Below are positions 53,761-62,715 of a stretch of DNA of 64,000 nucleotides, piece after piece. A program made the translations under genes and the position numbers. The first letter of the stretch is position 1. The number at the start of each line of letters is the position of its first letter. The notes below the pieces were generated by a model. The model was not told the origin of the DNA. It searched no databases and saw only the letters and a program-made list of their open reading frames with translations. Source of the DNA: Enhydrobacter sp. (lineage in GTDB: Bacteria > Pseudomonadota > Alphaproteobacteria > Reyranellales > Reyranellaceae); the NCBI GenBank assembly GCA_026126105.1, contig JAHCJV010000026.1, positions 1-64,000 of the forward strand, read 5' to 3'.

Positions 53761-54759
53761 TCTACGTCGCCGAAAGACCTCCGCCTTCGGAGCCAGCGCC
53801 GGTGCGGCGATCGCTTTCGTAACCTTGAACCTGTTGTTGTCGGCCAAGGTTTCGAACGAGGCGAAGTTGGCCCTGAGCATCGGCTCGTAGGGCAGCCCAC
53901 GGTTGGCGACCATGTAGAACCGCCCGCCCGGCTTCAGCGCGCGCGCGGCGGCCTCGATCATGTTCTGGCCCAAGGCCGGCGTCGAGGCGCGGCCGGTATG
54001 GAACGGCGGATTGCAGACGATCGCGTCGTAGGTCGCAGGCGCGGTCTCGCGCGTCAGGTCGAGCCAGTTGAACGACGCGCGCGGGTCGGTGATGTTGGCG
54101 CGCGCCGCGTCGAGGGCGAGATGCTCGGCGTCGATCAGGTCGATGTGCATGACGGCCGGCTGCAGCATCAGTCGCGCGAGATAGCCCCAGCCGCAGCCGA
54201 AGTCGGCAACATGTCCCGAGAGATCGTTCGGCACATGGGAGGCGAGCAGGGCCGAGCCGTCGTCGATCCGATCCCAGGAGAATATGCCGGGCCGGCTGAG
54301 CCACGTGCTGTCGCCGACCGGCTGGAGTCCGGCGAGGCCGCGCCAATAGGCCGGCGGCTCGGCGTCGCCTTTGATGGCCCAGAACACGCGGCAATGGAAC
54401 TTCGACAGCGTGCCGCCGAGGCCAAGGGCCTTGCCGACCTGCTTTTCGAGGCTGGCAGCGCCGTCGTCGTTCGAGCCGCTGCAGACCAGGTTTCCGCCGG
54501 GTTCGAGCAGCGCCCAGGCGCGCGCGAGGTTGGCGAAGTTCTCTTCCTTGTGCTTGGTCATGAGCACGAGTCCGAGTGGCCAGGTGCCGTTCTCGATCCG
54601 CGGCGTGGCGCGCCTGAGCTTCAGGAAGTCCGGACGGAAAGATTGCTCGCAATCGATGTCCGCGAACGGCGGATCCTCGGCCCGCAGGAAGAACGCCCGC
54701 CGCTCGGCGAGCGCTCCGGTTTCGAAGGCATAGGCGAGAGCGCGGCTGGCCTGGCTCAC
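53755..54759 (-). CDS. Class I SAM-dependent methyltransferase, RsmC-like
   Basis: 334 residues with the two-part architecture of RsmC: a degenerate N-terminal domain and a C-terminal catalytic domain. The SAM site is VADFGCGWGYLARLML, the base-flipping/catalytic motif is VCNPPFHTG, and KPGGRFYMVANRGLPYE is also present. RsmC methylates G1207 of 16S rRNA (N2). It overlaps the alcohol dehydrogenase gene by 4 nt and is convergent with tlyA, so two likely rRNA methyltransferases face each other. Confidence 0.88.
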   Translation of the reverse strand: MSQASRALAYAFETGALAERRAFFLRAEDPPFADIDCEQSFRPDFLKLRRATPRIENGTWPLGLVLMTKHKEENFANLARAWALLEPGGNLVCSGSNDDGAASLEKQVGKALGLGGTLSKFHCRVFWAIKGDAEPPAYWRGLAGLQPVGDSTWLSRPGIFSWDRIDDGSALLASHVPNDLSGHVADFGCGWGYLARLMLQPAVMHIDLIDAEHLALDAARANITDPRASFNWLDLTRETAPATYDAIVCNPPFHTGRASTPALGQNMIEAAARALKPGGRFYMVANRGLPYEPMLRANFASFETLADNNRFKVTKAIAAPALAPKAEVFRRRRS

Positions 54760-55808
54760 GGGACGAGCACGGCGCGTCCCATGATCAGGCCCTTGCGCAG
54801 CTCCTGGAGCGTCGCGTCGGCCTCGTCGAGCGTGCGCTTGATGACGGGCACCGGCTCGGCCTTGCCGGAGGTCGCGAGGTCCATCATCTCCTTCATCTCG
54901 GCTGGAGTGCCAGTGACCGAGCCCATGATCTGGTTTCCGGTGAAGGCGAACATCGGCATCGGTGTCGAAAAGGTGCCGCCAAACAGGCCGACCACGATCA
55001 GCCTTCCGCCGCGGCCGAGCGCGCGCCAGCCGAATTGCGCCGAGGACTCGGCGCCGACGAAGTCGATCGCCGCGGCGACGCCCACGCCGCCGGTCAGGTC
55101 CATGATCTGCTTGCGGGCTTCCTTCTCGCGCGGATCGACCACGGCGCAGGCGCCGTTGGCCAGAGCGAGCTTGCGCTTGTTCTCGTCGATGTCGGCCACG
55201 ATCGGCTCGCGCCCGAGCACCGCCTTGGCGAAACGCACGCCCATCAGCCCGACGCCGCCCGCGCCGATCACCAGGATCGGGCGGCCGGCGTCATGGCCTT
55301 GCGCCTTCTTCACCGCTCCGAACGCCGTGATTCCCGAGCAGGCATACAGGCAGGCGAGCTCGACGGGGAGGTTGCCGTAGGGATAAAGGTACCTGGCATG
55401 CGGCACGAGAACGTGGTCGGCGTAGCCGCCGTCCTCATTGACGCCGAGCGCATGCGGCGTCGGGCAGAGGTTCTCGGTGCCGTTCTCGCAGTACCAGCAC
55501 TTGCCGCAGCCGATCCACGGATAGACCACCGCCTTGTCGCCGACCTTGGCGCCCTTGGAGTCCGGTCCGAGGGCGACGACCTCGCCGACGATTTCATGGC
55601 CCATGGTGCGGGGCGGGTTCATCGTCCTGGCGGTCGAGTACTTGTTGCCGCCGCCCATGTCGAAGAAGCCTTCCCACAGATGGACGTCACTGTGGCACAC
55701 CCCCGCCGCCGTGATCCGGACCAGCACCTGGGTGCCCTTGGGCGTCGGGTTGGACTCCTCGACCTTCTGCAGCGGCTGACCAAACTCGACGACCTTGTAG
55801 CTCTTCAT
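54756..55808 (-). CDS. Zinc-dependent alcohol dehydrogenase (MDR)
   Basis: 350 residues. The catalytic-zinc region is GVCHSDVHLWEG with GHEIVGEVVALG. The structural-zinc lobe is CGKCWYCENGTENLC. The Rossmann motif reads VIGAGGVGLMGVRFAK. It oxidises primary or related alcohols using NAD(P). The C terminus overlaps the next gene's start by 4 nt. The 198-nt gap upstream (55809-56006) separates it from the divergent Liv-type operon and is AT-richer than its surroundings, so it probably holds both promoters. Confidence 0.93.
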   Translation of the reverse strand: MKSYKVVEFGQPLQKVEESNPTPKGTQVLVRITAAGVCHSDVHLWEGFFDMGGGNKYSTARTMNPPRTMGHEIVGEVVALGPDSKGAKVGDKAVVYPWIGCGKCWYCENGTENLCPTPHALGVNEDGGYADHVLVPHARYLYPYGNLPVELACLYACSGITAFGAVKKAQGHDAGRPILVIGAGGVGLMGVRFAKAVLGREPIVADIDENKRKLALANGACAVVDPREKEARKQIMDLTGGVGVAAAIDFVGAESSAQFGWRALGRGGRLIVVGLFGGTFSTPMPMFAFTGNQIMGSVTGTPAEMKEMMDLATSGKAEPVPVIKRTLDEADATLQELRKGLIMGRAVLVP

Positions 55809-56006
55809 TGGGCATTCCCTCGTGGCAGTAGGCGGCCAAACTAGTCCGGGAAAGCTGCTGAGTTAAGAGGCACCATTCTCAAGCGCTCATCGTGGTCATG
55901 TGTTTCGAAATACCGCAAACTTTCGAAAATTCGTTTACATGCGCCTGCCGTTATTCCAACATCGTCACAACGGCGCTGTCCAACAATGCGCCGAGTGGAG
56001 GAAACA

Positions 56007-57230
56007 ATGGTCGATCGGATGGGCGCTTGGAACCGTCGTCATGTCTTGGCCGGAATGATGGGAGGAGCGGCGGCGTTTGCCGCCCCGTCGATCTTGCGCG
56101 CGGCGCCCTCGGGCAAGCCGGTAAGGGTCGGCGGCACGCTGTCTTTGACCGGTTTCCTTGCTCAGACCGCCGTGATCCACAAGATCGCGTCGGAGATCAT
56201 GGTCGAAGAGATCAACGGACGGAATGGCTTCCTCGGCCGTCCCGTCGAATACGTGCTGCTCGACGACCAGTCCAAGCCAGAGGTGGCCCGCAGCCTCTAC
56301 GAGAAGCTGATCACCGTCGATAAGGTCGACCTGATCCAAGGGCCTTATGCGACGGCGCCGATCCTGGCGGCAATGGGCGTCGCGCAGCGCTACGGCAAAG
56401 TCATGGTCCAGAGCAGCATGGGCATTCCCAAGCTGCAGACCTACGACCGCGCCTTTCCCGCCACACCCTTCGGCCCGGAGCCGAACGTCACCTATCCCAA
56501 CGTCATTCTCGATGCGATGGCGAAGTTCCCGACGCCGCCCAAGTCGATGGTCGTGCTGACCTCGAAGTTCCCGTCGGCGCAGTTCATGGCGCTGGGGATG
56601 AAGGAGCAGGCCGAGAAGAGGGGCGTGAAGGTGCCGCTCTATCTCGAATACGAATCGGGCAATCGCGACTTCGGTGCCATTGCGGCGCGCGTGAAGGAAG
56701 CCAACGCGGATTTCCTGTGGGTCGGCTCGCTCGGCCTGGAAAGCAACCTGCTGCTCGAATCGCTGCGCAAGCTCGATTACACGCCGAAGAATCACTTTCA
56801 TCTCTACCCGGCGCCGGGTCCGCTTGCTCTTTCGCCCGACGGCGACAAGGCGCTGTGCTCGACCTTCCTCGAGCCCGACGAACCGTTCATGAGCCGGCCT
56901 GGAGTGAAGCGGATCGCCACCGAGTTCAAGGAGAAGGCCAGCAAGGCGAACCTGCCCTACAGCACGATCGATGCCCAGGCCGCCGGCATGGTGTCGGAGT
57001 GGCAGATCCTCGAAGCCGCCGTGAACGGGGCGGGCACGCTGGACGATGAGAAGATTGCGGCGTGGCTCAAGAAGAACAGGGTTACCACCATCTACGGCAC
57101 CATGCGCTTCGACGGGCCGTACAACCATGGTGACGCTGCCCAGCTCATCAAGCAGGCACAAAACAAGGAATGGAAGGTCGTCTGGCCGACCGAGTTCGCC
57201 GCGCCGGGCGTGAAGCTGATCGCGTCGTAG
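56007..57230 (+). CDS. Branched-chain-type ABC transporter substrate-binding protein
   Basis: 407 residues from ATG 56007, chosen because GGAGG lies 5 nt before it. The Tat-like signal (WNRRHVLAGMMGGAAAF, ending ILRAA) is followed by GGTLSLTGFLAQTAVIHKIA, a LivK-type two-lobe receptor. In this subgroup the receptors often bind aromatic acids or other amides rather than Leu/Ile/Val. It leads an operon with a LivH permease, a LivM-LivG fusion, LivF, a GntR regulator and a dioxygenase-like enzyme. Confidence 0.9.
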   Translation: MVDRMGAWNRRHVLAGMMGGAAAFAAPSILRAAPSGKPVRVGGTLSLTGFLAQTAVIHKIASEIMVEEINGRNGFLGRPVEYVLLDDQSKPEVARSLYEKLITVDKVDLIQGPYATAPILAAMGVAQRYGKVMVQSSMGIPKLQTYDRAFPATPFGPEPNVTYPNVILDAMAKFPTPPKSMVVLTSKFPSAQFMALGMKEQAEKRGVKVPLYLEYESGNRDFGAIAARVKEANADFLWVGSLGLESNLLLESLRKLDYTPKNHFHLYPAPGPLALSPDGDKALCSTFLEPDEPFMSRPGVKRIATEFKEKASKANLPYSTIDAQAAGMVSEWQILEAAVNGAGTLDDEKIAAWLKKNRVTTIYGTMRFDGPYNHGDAAQLIKQAQNKEWKVVWPTEFAAPGVKLIAS

Positions 57231-57237
57231 CCGGCGG

Positions 57238-58089
57238 ATGCCGAGCGCGACGCTTCTCGGGCAGGCGCTGATCTCGGGCGTGCTGGCGGGCGGGCTGTAC
57301 GGCCTGCTCGCAATGGGCCTCAGCCTGAGCTGGGGCCTTCTGCGGCTGGTCAATCTCAGCCATTTCGCGCTCGCCTTCCTTGCCGCCTACATCGTCTACG
57401 AGCTCGGCACGACCTATCATGTCGAGCCGTGGTGGTCGGCGGCGATGGTCGTGCCGCTGATGTTCGTCATCGGTGCCGGACAGCACTGGCTGTTCGACAA
57501 GTTCAAGGTCAACGAACTCGCCTCGCTTCTCATGACCTTCAGCTTCGCGGTGATCCTCGAGGTCGGGATCCAGCTCTACTGGACGGCGGATTTCCGCCGC
57601 TACGAGACCGAGTACGCGACGCGCTCGATCAAGGCCGGGCCATTCTACATCCCGGTAATGGAGCTGATCCTCTGCATCGTGGCCGGCCTGCTTGCCTGGG
57701 GCACCTGGCTGTGGTTGCGTCGGACCTATGTCGGCAAGGCTCTGCGCGCCGCCGCGGAGGATCCCGAGATCGCGGCGGCCTACGGCGTCGACCACAAGAA
57801 GCTGGCCTATCTGCTGTCGGGCATCGGCGCGGCCTATGCCGGGGTCGCCGGCACCTTCATTGCCTTGATCGCGACGCTCGCGCCGGCGCAGATCTGGGCC
57901 TATCTCGGCGTAGTCTTCGCCGTGGTCATCATCGGCCGGCTGGGCAACCCGCTGGGTGCGCTGATTGCCGGCATGCTGATCGGCGCCAGCGAATCGATCG
58001 CCATGGCGGTGCTGAGCCCGGCCTGGGCGCCGGTCGTGTCGTTCTCTGTGCTGATCGTGATCCTGCTCTGGGATCCGGACTGGCTATGA
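57238..58089 (+). CDS. ABC transporter permease, LivH type
   Basis: 283 residues with about eight membrane segments (ISGVLAGGLYGLLAMGLSLS, LASLLMTFSFAVILEVGIQL, IWAYLGVVFAVVIIGRLGNP). The LivH loop RAAAEDPEIAAAYGVDHKKL contacts the ATPases. The stop overlaps the LivM-LivG gene start by 4 nt. It forms one half of the membrane channel. Confidence 0.93.
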   Translation: MPSATLLGQALISGVLAGGLYGLLAMGLSLSWGLLRLVNLSHFALAFLAAYIVYELGTTYHVEPWWSAAMVVPLMFVIGAGQHWLFDKFKVNELASLLMTFSFAVILEVGIQLYWTADFRRYETEYATRSIKAGPFYIPVMELILCIVAGLLAWGTWLWLRRTYVGKALRAAAEDPEIAAAYGVDHKKLAYLLSGIGAAYAGVAGTFIALIATLAPAQIWAYLGVVFAVVIIGRLGNPLGALIAGMLIGASESIAMAVLSPAWAPVVSFSVLIVILLWDPDWL

Positions 58090-59834
58090 ACGCCACGCGC
58101 GATCTTTCGAGGCTGGCCGCCGTGATCGCCATCGGCGTGCTGGCCTTTCTACCGATGGCACGGCTGCCGGCCTTCTACGATTCGTTCCTCTACATCGTCT
58201 TCTTCTGGGTGTCGCTGTCGACCAGCTGGGCCTTGCTGAGCGGCTTCGCCGGCTATTTCAGCTTGGGCCATGCCGCCTTCTTCGGCACTGGCCTGTACAC
58301 GACGGCCGTGCTTACGACCAAGTTCGGTTGGCCGTTTCTCCTGACCCTTCCGGTTGCGGCAGCGATTCCCGCATTGCTGGCAGTCGGTATCGGTGCGATC
58401 GTTTTCCGCCTGCGCCGGCTGCGCGGCGAGTTGTTCGCGCTGCTGACGCTCGCCGTCACATTCGTGATCGCGACCATCATCCTAAACACGCCGATCGACG
58501 GCGGCGGCGGCATTTTCATGAGCGCGGTGCCGCTGCCCGCGATCGTGGCGACTCCCAACGGCACGATCTACGTGCTGGGCTTCGTGCTCTGCGTCACGAC
58601 CCTGGCGATCGCCTGGGCCGTGGCGCATTCGCGGCTCGGCATGGGCCTGTTTGCCATCCATGACGACGAGGACGTGGCCGAAGCCAAAGGCGTGCCGACG
58701 CTCCGCTACAAGCTGATCGCCTTCGCTCTGTCTGCTGGCATCGCAGGCGCCGTGGGCGGTGTGCATGCGATGTATGTCGGCTTCATCACCGTGTCCGGCA
58801 CCTTCGAGCTCACCGTGCCGCTCTATGTCGTGCTGATGAGCGTGCTCGGCGGGGCTCGCAGCTGGTTCGGGCCGGCGATCGGCGCCACCGTCATCACCTC
58901 GCTGCTCTATGCCTTCATCAGCGGGGGCGAGGCGATGATCGGCCGCGCCATCGTCGGTGTAATCCTGATTTCGGCGATCCTCTGGCTGCCGGACGGGGCG
59001 GTACCGGCGGCGAAGAAGTTCCTGGCCAAGCGCCGGCGCGCGCCGGTCCGCGCGGCAAGCGCCGAGGTGGCGCCGGTCGTGCCGCCGGCCAGGCCGGTCG
59101 GCGACCGCGTGCTGCTGCAGGTGCGTGGCGCGACCAAGCGCTTCGGCGGCCTGCAGGCGCTGGGCGGCGTCGACCTCGACGTTCGCGAGGGCGAGATCCT
59201 TGGGCTGGTTGGTCCCAACGGCTCGGGCAAGACGACGCTGATCAACGTGATCTCGGGCTTCTATCCGCTGACCTCGGGGAGTGTGACCGTGGCCGGCGTG
59301 GAGATCGGCAATCTGCCGGCCCATGAAATTGCCAATCGCGGCGTGGCTCGCACCTACCAGATCCCGCGGCCGTTCGTGAACATGACCGTGCTGGAAAACG
59401 TCGTGCTGGCGGCGACCTTCGGCAGTCCCGCCAGGTCCGCCGTGGAGATTCGGAGCGAGGCGCTGCACTGGATCGGCTTCACGGGCCTGTCGGGCAAGGA
59501 GGACGTGCTGCCGGCCGGACTGAACCTGCATGAGCGCAAGTTCCTCGAGCTGGCTCGCGCGCTGGCGGCCCGGCCCAAGCTGCTGCTGCTCGACGAGGTG
59601 CTCTCCGGTCTCAACCCGGCCGAGATCGACAACGCCATTCGGCTGGTGCGGGCGATCCGCGCCCAGGGCGCCACCATCGTTTTCGTCGAGCATCTGATGC
59701 GCGCGGTGGTCGAGCTGTCCGACCGGGTGGCCGTCCTGAACGAGGGCAAGCTGTTCGCGCTCGGCGCGCCTCGCGAGGTGATGCGCGATCCGCGCGTCGT
59801 CAGCATCTATCTGGGCAAAGCCTATGCTGCTTGA
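58086..59834 (+). CDS. Fused ABC permease-ATPase, LivM-LivG type
   Basis: 582 residues. The N-terminal LivM permease (about 1-315, e.g. LSGFAGYFSLGHAAFFGTGL) with loop HDDEDVAEAKGVPTLRYKLI is joined by a basic/Pro-rich linker (AKRRRAPVRAASAEVAPVVP) to a LivG ATPase. The ATPase has Walker A GPNGSGKTT, LIVG-specific RTYQIPRPFVNMTVLENVVL, a weak signature (LNLHERKFLELARALA), Walker B LLLLDEVLSGL and H-loop VEHLM. Start ATG 58086 overlaps the LivH stop. It overlaps livF by 11 nt. The fusion guarantees one ATPase per permease half. Confidence 0.93.
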   Translation: MNATRDLSRLAAVIAIGVLAFLPMARLPAFYDSFLYIVFFWVSLSTSWALLSGFAGYFSLGHAAFFGTGLYTTAVLTTKFGWPFLLTLPVAAAIPALLAVGIGAIVFRLRRLRGELFALLTLAVTFVIATIILNTPIDGGGGIFMSAVPLPAIVATPNGTIYVLGFVLCVTTLAIAWAVAHSRLGMGLFAIHDDEDVAEAKGVPTLRYKLIAFALSAGIAGAVGGVHAMYVGFITVSGTFELTVPLYVVLMSVLGGARSWFGPAIGATVITSLLYAFISGGEAMIGRAIVGVILISAILWLPDGAVPAAKKFLAKRRRAPVRAASAEVAPVVPPARPVGDRVLLQVRGATKRFGGLQALGGVDLDVREGEILGLVGPNGSGKTTLINVISGFYPLTSGSVTVAGVEIGNLPAHEIANRGVARTYQIPRPFVNMTVLENVVLAATFGSPARSAVEIRSEALHWIGFTGLSGKEDVLPAGLNLHERKFLELARALAARPKLLLLDEVLSGLNPAEIDNAIRLVRAIRAQGATIVFVEHLMRAVVELSDRVAVLNEGKLFALGAPREVMRDPRVVSIYLGKAYAA

Positions 59835-60531
59835 AGCCCGAAACCTGCATATCGGCTATGGCGACGCGCCCGCGGTGTGGGACGCCTCGCTCGACGTCGA
59901 CGGTGGCGAGATCGTCTCGGTGATCGGTCCCAACGGCGCGGGCAAGACGACACTGATCAACACCATCGCGGGCTTGCTGCGCTGCCGCCAAGGCAGCCTG
60001 AAATTCGATGGCGCCGACATGACGAAGGTCAACGCACACGACTATTGCAGCCACGGCATTGCGTTGGTGCCGGAGGGGCGGCGCCTGTTTCCGAAAATGT
60101 CGGTGGAGGAGAATCTCGAACTCGGTTGCTATCTGCCGTCGGCGCGGGCGGCGCGGGCGCAGTCGCTCGAGCGGGTCTACGGCCTGTTCACGATCCTGCG
60201 CGACAAGCGCCGCCAGCCGGCCGGCGAGCTGTCGGGCGGGCAACAGCAGATGGTGGCGATCGGGCGGGCGCTGATGGCGCGGCCGCGCATCGTGCTGTTC
60301 GACGAGCCCTCCTTGGGGCTGGCGCCGACCATTGTCGACGACATGTTCGACATCATCGTCAAGGTGCGCGACGATGGCGCCGCGGTGTTGCTGGTCGAGC
60401 AGAACGTGCTGAAGGCGCTCGGCATCGCCGACCGGGCTTACGTGCTCGAGCAGGGCCGGATCGTGGCGCACGGGTTGCCCGACGACCTGCTGAAGCAGCC
60501 GCACATCCGCGAAGCCTATCTCGGAGTCTGA
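59824..60531 (+). CDS. ABC transporter ATP-binding protein, LivF type
   Basis: 235 residues: Walker A GPNGAGKTT, Q-loop region LVPEGRRLFPKMSVEENLEL (a LivF hallmark), signature LSGGQQQM, Walker B IVLFDEPSLGLAP, H-loop LVEQNV. It begins within the end of the fused LivM-LivG gene (11-nt overlap) and supplies the second ATPase. The GntR gene follows after 5 nt. Confidence 0.95.
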   Translation: MLLEARNLHIGYGDAPAVWDASLDVDGGEIVSVIGPNGAGKTTLINTIAGLLRCRQGSLKFDGADMTKVNAHDYCSHGIALVPEGRRLFPKMSVEENLELGCYLPSARAARAQSLERVYGLFTILRDKRRQPAGELSGGQQQMVAIGRALMARPRIVLFDEPSLGLAPTIVDDMFDIIVKVRDDGAAVLLVEQNVLKALGIADRAYVLEQGRIVAHGLPDDLLKQPHIREAYLGV

Positions 60532-60536
60532 ACCGC

Positions 60537-61298
60537 ATGGCCAAGATCCTGAAGATGCCCGATGCGCCCGACCGGTCGGCGACGACCGCGCCGCAGGACG
60601 TGTTGCGCGAGGACGCCGCGACGTTCGACGTGCTGCGGCAGATGCGCGAGGACATCCTGTGCTGCGTGCTGAAGCCCAACGAACGGCTGCGCTTCGGCGA
60701 GCTGCGCCAGCGCTACGATACGTCCGTCGGCACCCTGCGCGAGGCGCTGTCTCACCTGGTATCGGAAGGGCTGGCGCGCACCGAAGCGGGCAGGGGCTTC
60801 ACCGTGGCGCCGATCTCGCTCGCCGATTTCCTCGACCTGTCGGAGCTGCGCGTCTATCTCGAGACCCGCACACTCGCCGACGCGATTCGCAACGGCACCG
60901 ACACTTGGGAGGCCGAGATCGTCAGCTCGTATTTCCTGCTCAACAAGCTCGCCGCGCCGCGCCAGGACGACCCGGTCAGCGTCAAGCGTGAATGGCGCAA
61001 GCGGCACAAGCGCTATCACGATTCGCTGGTCGCCACCTGCACCTCGCCGTGGTCGCTGCATTTCCGCAGCGAGCTGTTCGACCAGGCGCAGCGCTACCAC
61101 TGGCTGACCATGATCCATGCCCGCTCGCGTCGGCGCAACGAGCATCTCGACCTGCGCGACGCCGTGCTGGCGCGCGATGTCGATACGGCGTGCGGGCTGA
61201 TCGAAGCGCATATCCGCACGACGGTTGAGCAAGCGGCGTCGGAAGTGCCGGGACTGACTTTGGACATGGCGCGCACGACCAAGCGCCGGAAAGCGTAG
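60537..61298 (+). CDS. GntR-family regulator, FadR/FCD type
   Basis: 253 residues from ATG 60537. The winged helix (LRFGELRQRYDTSVGTLREA, LSHLVSEGLARTEAGRGFTV) is followed by an FCD all-helical effector domain with metal-binding type His/Asp residues (RHKRYHDSLVATCTSPWSLH, EHLDLRDAVLARDVDTACGL). Located inside the transporter/dioxygenase operon, it most likely senses an intermediate of that pathway and represses the operon. Confidence 0.92.
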   Translation: MAKILKMPDAPDRSATTAPQDVLREDAATFDVLRQMREDILCCVLKPNERLRFGELRQRYDTSVGTLREALSHLVSEGLARTEAGRGFTVAPISLADFLDLSELRVYLETRTLADAIRNGTDTWEAEIVSSYFLLNKLAAPRQDDPVSVKREWRKRHKRYHDSLVATCTSPWSLHFRSELFDQAQRYHWLTMIHARSRRRNEHLDLRDAVLARDVDTACGLIEAHIRTTVEQAASEVPGLTLDMARTTKRRKA

Positions 61299-61307
61299 GA
61301 GGAACGT

Positions 61308-62555
61308 ATGGACACGATCACCAAGGAAGCGGCTACCACGAGCACATCGAGCTATGACATCGGCGGGGTGCGTTATCCGCAGCCGTTCAAGATCCGGCGG
61401 CTCGGCCATTTCGGCTTCAATGTCGCCGACCTGCAGGGCGGCATCGATTTCTATTCCAAGCTGCTCGGCTTTCGCATCACCGACACCCGCGATCTGAAGA
61501 AGATCCCCGGACGCGAGGAAATGGCCAGGCGGCTCGAGGACGGTCGCGTCGTCTTCATGAGCCACAATTCCGACCATCACGCCTTCCTGCTGGCGCACAA
61601 GTCGCTGGGCGCGATCTTCGGCGACGATGCGGTGAGCAAGGACATCACCGTCAACCAGATCACCTGGCAGGTCGGCACGATGGAGGAGGTCTTCGCCGCT
61701 GCCGATTACTTCCAGGAGAAGCAGGTTGAGATCCGCCGGGTCGGCCGCGACATGCCGGGCAGCAACTGGCACACCTATATCCGCGATCCCGACGGTCACA
61801 CGGTCGAGCTCTATTACGGCATGGAGCAGATCGGCTGGGACGGCCGCTCCAAGCCCGAGACGCTGTACTATCGCGCCTTCCGCGAGCGCCCCGAGCTGCC
61901 GCAGATTTCCGAAGAGCAGGAGGTACGCGACGCCGTTGCCAAGGGCATCGACATCAATGCCGGCAACACGATCCACGATCGTGGCGACGAGGATTACGTC
62001 GTCGCGGGCGTGACGCTGCCGCGGCCGTTCAAGATCACCAACATCGGGCCGATGAGCCTGTTCGTGGCGGACGTCGGCGCGTCCGAGGCGTTCTACATCC
62101 AGACCATGGGCTTCGTGCGGACCGAGGTGATCACCTACAAGGGCCATCGCTGTGTCTACCTTCGCAATGGCGGGGAGCATCACAGCCTGGCCCTGATGCC
62201 GAAGCCGCTGCGCGGTGAGCTGGGACTCAATCCCGCTACCACGGTCGCCTCGATGGGCATGCAGGTCGGCAGCTATCGCCAGCTGCGCGATGCTGTTACC
62301 TTCCTGAAGAAGAAGGGGGTGCGCTTCACGGACGCGATCCCGCCGGAGCTGTATCCGGGCGTCGACTATGCGGCGCACATCCTCGATCCCGCCGGGCATG
62401 CGCTGATGCTCTACTACTACATGGAGCGGGTTGGGTGGGACGGCCAGCCGCGGCCGGCCAGCCAGCGTCGTGCGGTCGCCAAAGTCTGGCCCGAAAGCCT
62501 CGAGCCGATGTCGGACACCTACGCCGATCCCGCCTTCATGGGTCCGCTGGGTTAA
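61308..62555 (+). CDS. Two-domain VOC-superfamily extradiol dioxygenase-like protein
   Basis: 415 residues with two vicinal-oxygen-chelate domains. N-terminal domain: RRLGHFGFNVADLQGGIDFY (His ligand), NSDHHAFLL (His) and RDPDGHTVELYYGMEQIGWD (Glu), an intact His-His-Glu set. C-terminal domain: ITNIGPMSLFVADVGASEAF (Met where the first His is expected), GEHHSLALMP, DPAGHALMLYYYMERVGWDG. This is opposite to classical catechol 2,3-dioxygenases, where the C-terminal domain is catalytic. AGGAGG precedes the ATG. With the importer and molybdoenzyme it suggests aromatic-compound breakdown; the substrate is not identified. Confidence 0.88.
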   Translation: MDTITKEAATTSTSSYDIGGVRYPQPFKIRRLGHFGFNVADLQGGIDFYSKLLGFRITDTRDLKKIPGREEMARRLEDGRVVFMSHNSDHHAFLLAHKSLGAIFGDDAVSKDITVNQITWQVGTMEEVFAAADYFQEKQVEIRRVGRDMPGSNWHTYIRDPDGHTVELYYGMEQIGWDGRSKPETLYYRAFRERPELPQISEEQEVRDAVAKGIDINAGNTIHDRGDEDYVVAGVTLPRPFKITNIGPMSLFVADVGASEAFYIQTMGFVRTEVITYKGHRCVYLRNGGEHHSLALMPKPLRGELGLNPATTVASMGMQVGSYRQLRDAVTFLKKKGVRFTDAIPPELYPGVDYAAHILDPAGHALMLYYYMERVGWDGQPRPASQRRAVAKVWPESLEPMSDTYADPAFMGPLG

Positions 62556-62560
62556 TCGTC

Positions 62561-62710
62561 ATGAAGCGCAGAACTCTCTTGGCTTCCGCTGCCGCTGCCG
62601 CGACGCCCACGGCACCGTCCGTCGTGCGCGCAGAACCTTCCGGCCGGCCCGGTGCGCTTGATCCACAGCTACGACGCGCTCGCGGATGTCGTGAACCAGT
62701 CGTAAGGTAG
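62561..62710 (+). pseudogene. Stub of an exported binding-protein gene
   Basis: An ATG opens a signal peptide (MKRRTLLASAAAAATPTAPS VVRA), after which the frame continues only as an Arg/Pro-rich tail to the stop at 62710. In the neighbouring frame the sense reads PVRLIHSYDALADVVNQS and then stops, resembling the start of a Bug/NMT-like receptor (PVR-I-..Y..G...DVV). The best explanation is a receptor gene reduced to its signal peptide and first strand by frameshift and deletion. A genuine tiny secreted peptide is the alternative. Confidence 0.5.
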
Positions 62711-62715
62711 GCGTC

